From contig NW_006763300.1 of assembly GCF_000218685.1 (NCBI RefSeq), positions 1 to 58,113 on the forward strand: 58,113 bases of DNA, in the 5' to 3' direction. Of the stretch, positions 1 to 9,186 are shown in pieces; position 1 is the stretch's first letter; every line of letters begins with the position of its first letter. Below the pieces are notes generated by a model. The model searched no databases. It saw only the letters and a list, made by a program, of their open reading frames with translations, and was not told the origin of the DNA. A program made the position numbers and the translations under genes. The DNA comes from Serpula lacrymans var. lacrymans S7.9. Lineage: Eukaryota > Basidiomycota > Agaricomycetes > Boletales > Serpulaceae.

Positions 1-1911
1 GCTTGGCTCGGTTTCCTCCAGTGGACTTGAAAGGTAATTTCTTCATCTTTCCTAAAGCACAAGGTTCACAAAACTCTGGGGTTCCGGTAAGGGTGTCTAT
101 GTCCTGGAGCCGTCTTTTTGTAACCATTCGTTGCAAGCGGTCCATTCTAATGTGTCTGTTACAATAACACAATTTTTGGACCTTTCCCTTTATTTTCATT
201 CTCCGCCTTAACCTTGTACTTTAGCCTTCACACATGGTACCACGCGGCACTTCCCCTTTCTCGCGCCGCATTGCCTTTCTTCTTATTTTTAGACACAACT
301 CTCTCACACAGTGGAGTTGGCCATGCGGGCTAGGCCCCATGACACCATCAGCCACTGTCTCTATCAACTGTATAGTACACATGTACAAACAACCCTGTAG
401 TAGTATATATACCCCAATAGATCCAGGAGACTCCGTCAGCAAGTCCTCCTGTTGTTAACCAACAAACTCTCTGCAGCTCAAAGGGTAACCACTCCCACAT
501 CATCTTCCTTATAGTGTGTTTCTGTGTGCGCCAGAGTAACTAACTCTTGGTTGTTACAGTGTCCCATTCTCCTGTGCAATAAATTTACATCTACTGCTGC
601 AAAAGCTGACTCTGGGTTGATTTCGGGTTTTGCTTGGAAGTGATAAAGTCCTCGCTTGTGTAACGCAGTGAGGATAAGTTCCTCCTTTTTCCAAACTTCA
701 CAAGCATTTGACCCTGCTGGAAAAAGTGTTGATAACCCCATTTTGGACAATTTGTGGACAGAGACGAGTGCTAACGTGAAGTTTGGCACAAGTAAGACAT
801 TTGACAGTGCAATATTGTAGTCCTTATTGCCAACAGTTGCTTGTAGGATTACTGTTCCAATGCCAATGGCATTTACAGAGGATTCATCCCCAAAACTGAT
901 TGTCCTCGGAGGATGCAGAACATGGTATGTTCCTGGCTCAAACCAGGAGCGGTGAGGGACCATGTGGGATGTTGCTCCGGAGTCAATAATAATTGTTGTT
1001 TTGGTCTTATCGGGTTCCAACACAAGGTAAGCTTGAATGCGTTTAGCAGGGGGCTTGGAAATATGTACATGTTCCAATGCAATATGACTCTGTTCCTCCT
1101 CGGAGTCAGATCCAGATGATTTCTCCGCCGTATTTGCCTTTTCCTTCTCTTTTCCTTTATCCTTGTATCTTTCCTTTTCCTTCTTCCTTTGACCTTTTTC
1201 AGCTGACTGAAGTGTTCGACACTCCAAGGTGTTGTGTGATTTGGCTTTGTAGAAGTTACACCATTTCTCCTCGGATTTGAGTGCTGATTTGGAACCTCCA
1301 GGGGCCTTCCCTGACTGTCGTGCAACTTCTGCAGTGATCCGGATCTCAACTGCATCAAAGGTAAGTTTATTTTCTTCAATCGTGTTGATTACTGATGACT
1401 GAAATATTTGCCATTCAGGAGTGCATGGGAGAGATTGGAGAAGAGAAAAATCCATGAGTTTGGTATCAACTCCTAGTTTCATTCCGGAGAGGTGTGAATC
1501 AATTGTCCAGATTTTTGCAATGTGGTCCTGGATAGGTGATGTCCCATCCCAGGACAATTTGGTGAGTTGCTGGAATGAATAGAAGGCCGAGGCAATGTTG
1601 GATGTTTGATGGAGTGAGACAAGTTTATCAAATAACTCCTTGGAGCTGGTGAGGTCTCCAGTCCTCATTAGGAGGGCATCAGAGATGTGGTCCTGGATGA
1701 TTCCATGTGCCTTCTCATCCTTAAGTATCTAGGTGATCTCAGGATCCTCCAAGGAGGTAGGTTTTCCTGGTGAGGGCTTAAACTCCTCTCCAGTAACAAC
1801 CCGGAGAACTTTTTCCTGATGTAGCTTTGAGATGATCCGGAGTTTCCATATCTGAAAATTGTTGGGTCCAGTGAGAACTGGACATGCGGATGTATCGCGT
1901 GCTGTGGTCAT
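1..1911 (-). pseudogene. Ty1/copia gag-pol, 5' part (window cuts it at pol)
   Basis: Copia-type polyprotein read from an ATG at 1911 down to the left edge of the window. Visible in order: a copia gag start (motif NNFQIWK), a zinc-knuckle-like CNFYKAKSHNTLEC, an aspartic protease DSGATSHM near 1370-1350 in element order, and a GAG-pre-integrase segment RRMGH followed after an interruption by a C-x2-C patch (FCEPCALGK) at the left edge. Two lesions are seen: an in-frame TAG near 1727-1729, and a solo gypsy LTR at 157-558 splitting the pre-integrase domain. Joining the flanks with one copy of the 5-bp target duplication keeps the frame, so the LTR hit an open frame. Integrase, RT and RNase H lie outside the window. 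Family call is by motif recognition. Confidence 0.8.
157..558 (+). mobile_element. Solo gypsy LTR (family A) inside copia pol
   Basis: A 402-bp LTR that begins TGTTACAATAACAC and ends GGTTGTTACA, with a TATATATA box inside. It is flanked on both sides by the perfect 5-bp duplication GTGTC (152-156 and 559-563). It matches the LTRs of the full-length element at 2195-8449, so it is a product of LTR-LTR recombination after insertion. Confidence 0.93.
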
Positions 1912-1968
1912 GGTTCCGAGGTTGCCATTTCAAATAAGAATTATTTCCTGCATAGCTTTTGCGCACCA

Positions 1969-1980
1969 GGGCTCATAACC
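1969..1980 (-). promoter_or_regulatory. Putative copia primer-binding site (half initiator tRNA-Met)
   Basis: On the minus strand this reads GGTTATGAGCCC, the complement of the anticodon arm of eukaryotic initiator tRNA-Met (GGGCTCATAACC). Copia elements commonly prime from this half-tRNA. It lies about 11 nt inside the apparent LTR end and upstream of the gag ATG. The tRNA match is from memory of the conserved arm, not from a tRNA in this window. Confidence 0.55.
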
Positions 1981-1991
1981 TCATAAACCTA

Positions 1992-2194
1992 TGTGAAACT
2001 CAGCCGCTGCCCGAGAGGCTATAGAAACAACTGAGGTATTCCTATACTAAACCCCCTACTACTTATAGTCGGAGGTGCTACTTGCTACAGTATAATGACT
2101 CCTAGGAGTACAATTGCGCTCCTGGGAGAACAATGGTTACTCCATGGAGTGGTGGCTATGCTCCATGGAGAACAATGGCTGCTTTGGCAGAGAC
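1992..2194 (-). mobile_element. Copia 5' LTR, inner part
   Basis: Inner (downstream) part of the copia LTR. It shares long identity with the copia LTR at 55445-55680 on the other strand, including paired CTCCATGGAG and CTCCTAGGAG blocks and the run GTAGTAGGGGGTTTAG. It stops at GAGAC (2190-2194), where the full-length gypsy element begins. The rest of this LTR resumes at 8450. LTR end positions are inferred. Confidence 0.75.
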
Positions 2195-2585
2195 TGTAAC
2201 AACCGAGAGTTAGTTACTCTGGCGCACACAGGAGCACACTATAAAGGTGGTGGAAGATGGGGAGTGGGTACCCACTGGGCTGCAGTGAGTTAGTTGGTAT
2301 ACAACAGGAGGACTCACTGAGGAGTCTCCTGGATTTATTGGGGTATATATACTACTACAGGTTTGTTTGTACATGTGTACTATACAGTTTGATGAAGGCA
2401 GTGGCTGATGATGTCATAGGGCCTAGCCTGTATGGCCAGCTCCACTGCGTGAGAGAGTTAAGTCTAAAAGTAAAAGAAAGGCAACGCGGCGTGAGAAAGG
2501 GAAATGCCGCGTGGCACTTTAAAGTATAAAGTTAAAGTGGAGAATAAAAGGAAAGGAGATGTCCGGAAATTGTGTTATCGTAACA
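2195..2585 (-). repeat. 3' LTR of the full-length gypsy element
   Basis: 391 bp, ending in TG and CA dinucleotides in element sense (TGTTACGATAAC ... GTTGTTACA). About 285 bp are identical to the 5' LTR except for one T/C change near 2537. The terminal ~100 bp (U5 side, 2195-2295) differs at many positions. Confidence 0.95.
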
Positions 2586-2598
2586 CTACCCCCCTTCT
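2586..2598 (-). promoter_or_regulatory. Polypurine tract
   Basis: Minus strand AGAAGGGGGGTAG lies directly upstream of the 3' LTR and serves as the plus-strand primer in LTR elements. The pol stop codon (2597-2599) overlaps its first two bases, so coding runs right up to it. The same tract, slightly longer in C, is kept in the decayed copies at 22099 and 27638. Confidence 0.85.
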
Positions 2599-5500
2599 AA
2601 GGCTCGACTTCCAGGCGAGACCAAATTCCGGAGGTAGTGGTAAAATTTTCGGGCATAGGTTGAAAGAGGGAATTAAAAAGGTTTGAATCCATGCCTCTAA
2701 GCTTCCTGGGAGCTGAGGGATTCCTAGAATAAAATTCGCGAACAGTGTCGCGGGAGTTTTCCAGATGGGATTCTGGTTCCCACGTTCTGTCCTCGTCTCC
2801 GTAGCCCTTCCATAGGACCAGGAACTCTAATTTTCCACGCTTCAAGCGTGCATCTACCACCCGTTCGATTTCGAACTCTTCTTCACCTTCCTGGGTGACT
2901 ACTACCGGACCGGGCCGGTCTACGCGCTGTCCCGGCAGCGGTCCCTTGTAGGGTTTCACACGGCTAATGTTAACCGTGGGCACCACCCTCATTCGTTTTG
3001 GGAGTTCCAGCTCCACCGCATTAGGTTTGACTTCCTTAATCCGGTAAGGGCCAATCCATTTTTCGGTCAGTTTTCTAGACTGCCGGTCTTTTAATTTCAA
3101 GTGGTCGGTGTCTAACCAGACCAGGTCGCCGACCTTGTAATCAGGGGCTTTAGAGCGTCTACGCTCTGCCCTGTCCTTCATCTGCTCTGCAGTTCTAAAT
3201 AGTGCCTTGCGCGTTTCATCTAAGACAGACTTCATGTCTTTTGCCATGTTCCCAGCAGCCTCGTTTTTGCTTTTACCAGGTTCTACACCCATTCTGGGGA
3301 GGTACGATCTAGTAACCTCAAATGGTGCTTTTCCTGTAGCCGATGACTGTTTGATATTATAAGAGAACTGGGCTATCTTTAGCCACTTGGCCCAATCCGT
3401 CTGTCTGTCATTAATAAATATCCGGAGGTATTGCTTCAACTCCTGGTTGAGTCTCTCCGTTTGCCCATCGGTCTGCGGATGGAACGCTGTTGATAATTTA
3501 GGTTTGATGCCCAGCATCCGGCATAATTCTTTCGTAAATTCGCTAGCGAATTGCGGTCCTCGATCGGAGATCACCGTTTCTGGTAACCCATGGGTGGACC
3601 ATACGAAATCCTTAAATAGATCTGCCGTACCGGCGGCGGTAATAGTTTTATTGGTGGGTATGAATACCACTTCTTTGGAGAAGCGGTCTACTACCACCAT
3701 TACTGAATCGTACCCGTTTGACTCGGGCAGATCCGTCGTGAAGTCCACCGATATATCCTGCCAGGGGCCAGCTGGTATCGGGTTCGGCATGAGTTTACCG
3801 GCCGGCGGTTGATGGGAATTCTTGGCCATGGCGCATCTCAGACAGGATTTTACATATTCCTGTATGTCTTTGACCATGCCAGGCCACATGTAATTTCTGG
3901 AGATCAACTCCATCGTTCGCTGCCATCCAGGGTGCCCAGCCACTGGAGTGTCATGATGTCTATCTATTGCCTTGATCCTTGCGGACTCAGGCACATAGAT
4001 TTTGTTTTTGAAATGGAAGAACCCGTCTTTCCATAAATAGTTTTCATTGCCGTTAAGGCGCGCCTTTTCCTCTGGGGAGATGTCTTTCCTGAAGACTTCT
4101 AGAAGATCAGAATCCTGCCCGATTCTAACATTGGCAACCCTTGATTGATCTATCAGGGTGACACCTTTGTTATCATCTTCAATGCCGTTGGCATGATCCT
4201 CTCTTCTGGATAAAGCATCTGCTTTCCCCATTGAGCTTCCAGGCTTATGAATTAATTTATAATTAAACCTTGACAAGTACACCGCGTAGCGGGCCTGTCT
4301 TCGGTTCAGGTCTCGGGCCGTCATGAAGTACTCTAGGTTCTTATGATCGGTCCAAATTTCGAATTGGTGCCTAGCACCTTCTAGGTAGTGCCGCCAGTGC
4401 TCTAAAGCTCTAATGATGGCCAGCATCTCCTTGTCGTATATTTGATAGTTGCGCTCTGTAGGCGACAAACTATGCGATAAATAGGCACAAGGCCTCCAAA
4501 GATCGTCAGGGCATTTGATCGATAAAACAGCCCCAGTGGCGAAGTCAGAAGAGTCGGTCTCTAACCGGAACTCTTTGTCTAACTCTGGAAATGCCAATAT
4601 GGGTGCTGTTGTAAATGCCTGTTTAAGCTTGTCAAAAGCTTCCTGTTCTTTGGCGCCCCAATGCCAAACAAGGTCCTTTTTTGTGAGATCGTTCAACGGT
4701 CTCGTAATTTTAGCGAAGTTTTCTATAAATCTTCGGTAGAAGTTGCCTAAGCCAAGGAAGGCCCTAACTCCTTTGACGCGAGTAGGTTCTGGCCACTCCA
4801 AGATAGCTTGAACTTTCTCAGGGTTCATCCTGATTCCGTTCTGGCCTATGATCATACCGAGGAAGTCTACTTCCTTCACTTTAAAATTACATTTTTCGGG
4901 TTTGACGAATAGGTCCCGTTCCTGTAAGCGTCGAAGGACTTCTTGCACGATCTTGTCGTGCTCAGCCTCATCGTCCGACTTCGTAAATATTAATAAATCG
5001 TCAATGTAAATGACGACACAGTTTTCCATATCCGCAAAGATCTCATTCATCATGCTCTGAAAGGTCGCCGGTGAATTGGTCAACCCAAAGAACATAACAA
5101 GGGGTTCGAAAGATCCTCGGTGGCACGTGAACGCGGCCTTCCAAGCATCTTCCTCTTTGATTCGTACATTGTTGTACCCCCATCTGAGATCCATCTTTGT
5201 CAGGATCTTGGCGCCAGCCAATTTGTCCACTAGCTGACTAATCAAAGGCAGCGGATACGCGTTTTTAACCGTGTGCTCATTCACGTAACGATAGTCCATA
5301 ATCATGCGCTTCTTACCATCTTTTTTAGGAATGAAGAACACCGGGGATGTCATAGGACTTTTGGAAGGTCTGATGTAACCCTTCCTAAGTTGTTCATCTA
5401 TGAAGCTAGATACCTCGTCTCTTTCAGGAGCAGAGAGCGGTATCATATGTCCTTTTCTTGGTTTGAAAGTGTCCTTCAAATCTATAGCATGGTCCCAAGG

Positions 5501-6517
5501 CTTAGCCTCTGGGAAGCGCTCTGATTTGTGTTTAGAAAAGACTTTCCAGAAGTCATGGTACTCGGGAGGTACCAGCCTCTTAATCTCTTCCTCAGGTTTT
5601 ACCTCATCATCATCATCGTCAATCTTTTCCAAAGATCTGAGCTCGTAAACGTGACTAGCGTTTAACTTTTCGAGACGCTCATTGTGACGGACATGATTTG
5701 TGTTACCCAAGTTTACACATTCCTGGGGACAACGTGACAATGTGACAACCCCTGTCTGCCAGTTGATCTCAGGATTGTGTTTAAATAGCCAGGTCCAGCC
5801 TAAGATTAAATTAATCTTCCCTAGTTGGGTAGCTTCGGCAGTGACTCGTTCTCTGTGTCCTTGGTATTCGACCACAAAAGAACATTTGTGTGTAATACAG
5901 CCACCTGCGTTAAGCGTACCGTCAACGTTATAGACGGGAATAGATGTTTCTAATTTTACAAGGGGGAGTCCAATTTGCTTCGCCCAGACCTGATCTATGA
6001 AGATTCCGTTAGCGCCTGAATCAAGCAGCGCGCTCGTTGAGTGTACTTTGCCCCTGGCAAGGTTTTCCACGCCAACGTCTAAACGGATCTCCTTTTGGAA
6101 TAAATACGTGCGCATCAACACACGCCTTGGGATTTCGGGAAAGTGTGGCTCCGATGAAGAAAGAATAGAAGGAGAAGGGGAAAATGATACATGTTTTTCT
6201 ATTTTTGTTTTACCAGAATCAAGCACCCTAGTGTTTGTCTCGCCGGGGCCACGCTCCAAGGGAGACGCTGGTGCAGCGGTAGTATCATAAATATTGCAGT
6301 TACATTTCTTCATACAAGTACATACTTCTGATAACAAATTTAAAAACTTATTTACAAATTGGGGAGCCATCCCCGTCATTCCGTTATTGCTCGTGCAACA
6401 CCCCGGAGCAGGGGCCACTTTGTTGTGGTTTACTTCATTTTTACCAGGAGCTAAGGCACCCAAGTGACCTAAGCTCTCAATTCTTTTCCCTGAGCCTTCA
6501 TTTCGTTGACCTGTTGG
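2597..6517 (-). CDS. pol: Gypsy pol polyprotein (PR-RT-RNase H-IN-chromodomain)
   Basis: Pol frame, -1 relative to gag, open from about 6517 to the stop at 2597. Its first in-frame ATG is well inside, so it is most likely made as a gag-pol fusion by frameshift. Domains in order: a Cys-rich linker, aspartic protease LLDSGANGIFID (near 6022), reverse transcriptase with FFGLTNSPATFQ and YIDDL (near 5010-4995), RNase H (LETDSSDFATGAVL near 4560), integrase zinc region H-x-H...CLRC (about 3990-3840), integrase core with [15 protein letters not shown] and QTERLNQEL (about 3750-3440), and a C-terminal chromodomain (FLVLWKGYG...TWEPE, about 2860-2720). All catalytic residues I can see are present. 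The chromodomain likely targets integration to particular chromatin, as known for chromoviruses. Confidence 0.93.
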   Translation of the reverse strand, partial: PTGQRNEGSGKRIESLGHLGALAPGKNEVNHNKVAPAPGCCTSNNGMTGMAPQFVNKFLNLLSEVCTCMKKCNCNIYDTTAAPASPLERGPGETNTRVLDSGKTKIEKHVSFSPSPSILSSSEPHFPEIPRRVLMRTYLFQKEIRLDVGVENLARGKVHSTSALLDSGANGIFIDQVWAKQIGLPLVKLETSIPVYNVDGTLNAGGCITHKCSFVVEYQGHRERVTAEATQLGKINLILGWTWLFKHNPEINWQTGVVTLSRCPQECVNLGNTNHVRHNERLEKLNASHVYELRSLEKIDDDDDEVKPEEEIKRLVPPEYHDFWKVFSKHKSERFPEAKPWDHAIDLKDTFKPRKGHMIPLSAPERDEVSSFIDEQLRKGYIRPSKSPMTSPVFFIPKKDGKKRMIMDYRYVNEHTVKNAYPLPLISQLVDKLAGAKILTKMDLRWGYNNVRIKEEDAWKAAFTCHRGSFEPLVMFFGLTNSPATFQSMMNEIFADMENCVVIYIDDLLIFTKSDDEAEHDKIVQEVLRRLQERDLFVKPEKCNFKVKEVDFLGMIIGQNGIRMNPEKVQAILEWPEPTRVKGVRAFLGLGNFYRRFIENFAKITRPLNDLTKKDLVWHWGAKEQEAFDKLKQAFTTAPILAFPELDKEFRLETDSSDFATGAVLSIKCPDDLWRPCAYLSHSLSPTERNYQIYDKEMLAIIRALEHWRHYLEGARHQFEIWTDHKNLEYFMTARDLNRRQARYAVYLSRFNYKLIHKPGSSMGKADALSRREDHANGIEDDNKGVTLIDQSRVANVRIGQDSDLLEVFRKDISPEEKARLNGNENYLWKDGFFHFKNKIYVPESARIKAIDRHHDTPVAGHPGWQRTMELISRNYMWPGMVKDIQEYVKSCLRCAMAKNSHQPPAGKLMPNPIPAGPWQDISVDFTTDLPESNGYDSVMVVVDRFSKEVVFIPTNKTITAAGTADLFKDFVWSTHGLPETVISDRGPQFASEFTKELCRMLGIKPKLSTAFHPQTDGQTERLNQELKQYLRIFINDRQTDWAKWLKIAQFSYNIKQSSATGKAPFEVTRSYLPRMGVEPGKSKNEAAGNMAKDMKSVLDETRKALFRTAEQMKDRAERRRSKAPDYKVGDLVWLDTDHLKLKDRQSRKLTEKWIGPYRIKEVKPNAVELELPKRMRVVPTVNISRVKPYKGPLPGQRVDRPGPVVVTQEGEEEFEIERVVDARLKRGKLEFLVLWKGYGDEDRTWEPESHLENSRDTVREFYSRNPSAPRKLRGMDSNLFNSLFQPMPENFTTTSGIWSRLEVEP
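6448..6490 (-). promoter_or_regulatory. Programmed -1 frameshift cassette between gag and pol
   Basis: Slippery heptamer G GGA AAA (6490-6484, split by gag codons), a 7-nt spacer (6483-6477), then a hairpin with 5' arm GAGCTTAGGTCAC (6476-6464), loop TTGG and 3' arm GTGCCTTAGCTC (6459-6448). The stem has 11 pairs with one mismatch and one bulge. The gag stop TAG (6471-6469) lies within the stem. A -1 shift on the heptamer enters the pol frame directly. The heptamer and upper stem are kept in the old copy near 31800. Confidence 0.8.
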
Positions 6518-7536
6518 TCATAGAAGAAGGCCCGGATTTCGTCGTAAGAACGACCGGCCAAAGAGTTGAGCCGATCGTCCGGCTTCTCGATTTCTAGTTG
6601 GCGCGCCTGGCGCCCTTGATTATTTTTTTGTTGGGCAGCCTGCGCCCCATTTCTACAGTCTCGGGACATGTGTCCCTCTTGGCCGCAGTTGTAACAGTTG
6701 CCCTTGAATCTGCGCATTTGTCCGCCTTGGACTGCGCCGATATCCATAGGAGCACCCTGTCCTGGCTGCAGCCCGAACGGCTTGAACCCGTGAGAGTGAT
6801 TATGATGTTGGTTTGATGACCCAGGGCGCCTCTGGGGTGTGTTGTTTTGTTTGGTGGACCCGCCACCTTGGTGCATGGTGTAGAGCTCTATGGCTCTACC
6901 GACTCGTCGTACTTCCTCAGCCGCCAGGGCCAAGTTGTCGCTCCTTGTATCCTGCAGATAGATCTGCTCTGCAATGCGAGGGTTCACATTGCGTTCTAGC
7001 AGTTCTACTGCATGTTCATTACCAAGACCCCCTTGGATTGAGAGGGCCAGGAACCGGGTTACGAAATCATCCGTCCTCATGTTTCCTTGTTTGAAGGAAC
7101 GGATTTGCTGACGCGCCCAGTCTCGCTCAGCTTGCGGTTTGAAATATTTTTCGATCTCTATTTTGAGATCGTCCCAGGTCGGCCACACTCCCGCAGTGTA
7201 GCACTCCTGTAATCGTACTTGGGCGTATCGACCCGCCACAGGTCCTTTTAGGCGAGATAGCACCGCAGTGGCTACCTCAAAATCATCGGCAAACGCGTCC
7301 CAGTTCGCCTTGACCCAAATCTGGAGTTTGATCCACCATTCGGCGAATCGCGCTCTATCTCCTTCGAAGGCGCCAGGGTCAGCGACGACTTCGACTTTCT
7401 TGTTGAACTTTTTCTCTACCGAGGGGGTTGCTACAGGGGGGTTTGCCTGTATCTCGGCGAGTTGTGAGGTTAATGCTGCAATCTGCGTGCGCATGGCGTG
7501 CAGCAGAGCATTCATATCTTGAGGTTGCGACGACAT
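6469..7536 (-). CDS. gag: Gypsy gag (capsid-nucleocapsid)
   Basis: 355-residue frame from an ATG at 7536 to a TAG at 6469-6471. The N-terminal half has the retrotransposon gag capsid pattern (AEWWIKLQIW ... FKPQAERDWARQQI). A CCHC zinc knuckle CYNCGQEGHMSRDC lies at about residues 282-295, followed by a basic and Gln-rich tail. It forms the virus-like particle and binds the element RNA. The same start (MSxQPQ.MNALLH) is seen in the truncated copy at 14355. No lesion is seen. Confidence 0.92.
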   Translation of the reverse strand: MSSQPQDMNALLHAMRTQIAALTSQLAEIQANPPVATPSVEKKFNKKVEVVADPGAFEGDRARFAEWWIKLQIWVKANWDAFADDFEVATAVLSRLKGPVAGRYAQVRLQECYTAGVWPTWDDLKIEIEKYFKPQAERDWARQQIRSFKQGNMRTDDFVTRFLALSIQGGLGNEHAVELLERNVNPRIAEQIYLQDTRSDNLALAAEEVRRVGRAIELYTMHQGGGSTKQNNTPQRRPGSSNQHHNHSHGFKPFGLQPGQGAPMDIGAVQGGQMRRFKGNCYNCGQEGHMSRDCRNGAQAAQQKNNQGRQARQLEIEKPDDRLNSLAGRSYDEIRAFFYDQQVNEMKAQGKELRA

Positions 7537-8063
7537 GTCGACTTGTTCTCTTTGGTAATGTAAAAAAGAAGGTAACTGGGGGTCCCCGCTTGCTATCTGC
7601 GGATCAACCTCTTCCCAGCTGAGTATCGGATCTCAATCTCCGACTACCCACACTATAGTATTTGAATTTTGTATATAAAAAGTAATCGTAATAAACCCTG
7701 GTCCGAACGGTTGTCAGGGGGTGGCCCGCTTGTTAAGCTGTCAGCCCTTCTCCAGACTGGCGGAGGCAAGTGCCCGGCCTGGTCAGAGGTATTCAAAGAA
7801 GAAGTTTTTTTTTGTATTCTAAAACTAATCAACAGTGGTTCCACACCAACTGCTGAGCTAAGTACTCCCCTTAACGCTGGGGGCCGCGTATCGTAGGTTT
7901 TTGAGTTCTTCTCCCTGAGCACTACAAGGCCGTCGCTAGGAGCGCACCTATCTGCTATTTGGGATATTCCTAACCCTAACCAATCTCCTTCACCCTGGAG
8001 TCCGGGTGCCCAGTGGGACTTTTTGCACTTAACGTGCGAGAGAGTAATAAGAGCGAGTCCTAA
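7537..8063 (-). other. Gypsy 5' leader with primer-binding site
   Basis: Untranslated leader of about 527 bp between the 5' LTR and the gag ATG. Its first bases next to the LTR (8063-8051 on the minus strand, TTAGGACTCGCTC) are the primer site. They do not start with TGG and match no tRNA 3' end I know. The ten bases AGGACTCGCT are complementary to the predicted 5' end of the element RNA. The same leader is present in the copy at 13837-14354. No conserved open frame is seen. Confidence 0.75.
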
Positions 8064-8449
8064 TGTAACAACCGAGAGTGACTTACTCTGGCGCACACAG
8101 AAACACACTATAAAGAAGATGATGGGAGTGGTTACCCCTTAAGCTGCAGAGAGTTTGTTGGTATACAACAGGAGGACTCACTGAGGAGTCTCCTGGATTT
8201 ATTGGGGTATATATACTACTACAGGTTTGTTTGTACATGTGTACTATACAGTTTGATGAAGGCAGTGGCTGATGATGTCATAGGGCCTAGCCTGTATGGC
8301 CAGCTCCACTGCGTGAGAGAGTTAAGTCTAAAAGTAAAAGAAAGGCAACGCGGCGTGAGAAAGGGAAATGCCGCGTGGCACTTTAAAGTATAAAGTTAAA
8401 GCGGAGAATAAAAGGAAAGGAGATGTCCGGAAATTGTGTTATCGTAACA
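8064..8449 (-). repeat. 5' LTR of the full-length gypsy element
   Basis: 386 bp, the promoter copy of the LTR. U3 runs from 8449 down to the TATA box, R starts near 8182, and U5 ends at 8064. It ends in TG and CA in element sense and is followed outside by the target duplication GAGAC (8450-8454). Confidence 0.95.
8173..8215 (-). promoter_or_regulatory. LTR core promoter: TATA box and predicted RNA 5' end
   Basis: TATATATA on the minus strand at 8215-8208, and AGTGAGTCCT at 8182-8173, starting 33 nt downstream, where transcription would be expected to begin. These ten bases pair with the primer site at 8052-8061 (nine Watson-Crick pairs and one G-U). The same spacing and pairing occur in the copy at 13686-13727 with its primer site at 13839-13848. 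Confidence 0.65.
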
Positions 8450-8475
8450 GAGACCGGGTTTATCCGGTTTTGTCA
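8450..8475 (-). mobile_element. Copia 5' LTR, outer end
   Basis: Start of the copia LTR (minus strand TGACAAAACCGG, from 8475), followed by GGTTTATCC-type sequence up to GAGAC, where the gypsy element interrupts it. The same block opens the copia LTR at 55445. This ties 8450-8475 and 1992-2194 together as one LTR split by the 6.26-kb insertion. Confidence 0.75.
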
Positions 8476-9186
8476 AGCCTCTTGAAAGTGCTGCCAAGGG
8501 TGGGGGAAGTTAATTGGTTGGCAAGGGCTACAAATGTTGACACAAACAGTGGTGCTGAGGGAGCCTGATGAATTTAACCAGCCGAGTCGAGTCGAGTCGA
8601 AGTCAATCACCTCGAGTCTGAGTTTACAAGTCTCTTTTACAATAAAACATTCATTTTAAATATTTTTCGTTGTTATTAAATACATCATCAATAATACATA
8701 GCTTCAAGCTTTATTTTTCTTATTGTCTGAAATTCTACACAGGCCTATCTATCAAATGTTGAGCTATTTTTGAGACACTCTCGAGCAGAAGGCTTTTATG
8801 GTACCAATAGAATACTACTGAGACATGGACTGGGGTCATTATAGAGACTCGTGCTGTTGACAATTAGACTTCCTCAGAAAACCTTGTTAGAGTATATCAT
8901 TGAGACATTGTATGATTTGACGTTTTGGTATTCTACAGACATTCCTACATCCTCCAGATATGTCCAGGCCTAACCGGGCCAACCTTATCCCGAAATGTCA
9001 ATGTGTCATCTCGCCAGGATGGCGGTGTAGGATACATTCTGAACCTCGATGGGGAGGAGCCTGGTGTACTATAGCGGTCACATGATCAGGTTCACATGTA
9101 GGTACATGTAGGCGCCAGCGTCGCGCAGTGTATCGTGATTGCTACATCATACAGCTTTGTTTCATCCAAGACAAAGGCCTTTCACG
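8476..9186 (+). promoter_or_regulatory. Upstream region of the FunK1 gene
   Basis: No convincing gene. It holds a short CGAGT tandem array (8583-8604), an AT-rich stretch (8630-8720) and repeated TACATGTA near 9095-9110. This is presumably the promoter of the kinase gene, but no specific factor site can be assigned. Confidence 0.4.

Larger units (their letters stand above)
2195..8449 (-). mobile_element. Full-length chromodomain Ty3/gypsy element
   Basis: Complete 6,255-bp element on the minus strand with LTRs at 8064-8449 (5') and 2195-2585 (3'), a self-priming-type primer site, gag, a -1 frameshift cassette, pol and a polypurine tract. It is flanked by a perfect 5-bp duplication GAGAC (2190-2194 and 8450-8454) and inserted in the copia LTR. 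No stop or frameshift is seen in gag or pol and the RT keeps YIDD, so it may be autonomous. The C-terminal chromodomain places it among chromoviruses. The two LTRs are nearly identical except at one end (see findings). Confidence 0.95.

Noticed and set aside
3387..6290. Plus-strand open frames opposite the gypsy pol
   Set aside because: They are antisense shadows of a well-supported pol with no motifs of their own.
9139..9186. Earlier start of the kinase frame at 9139
   Set aside because: That position is TTG and no ATG exists before 9187.
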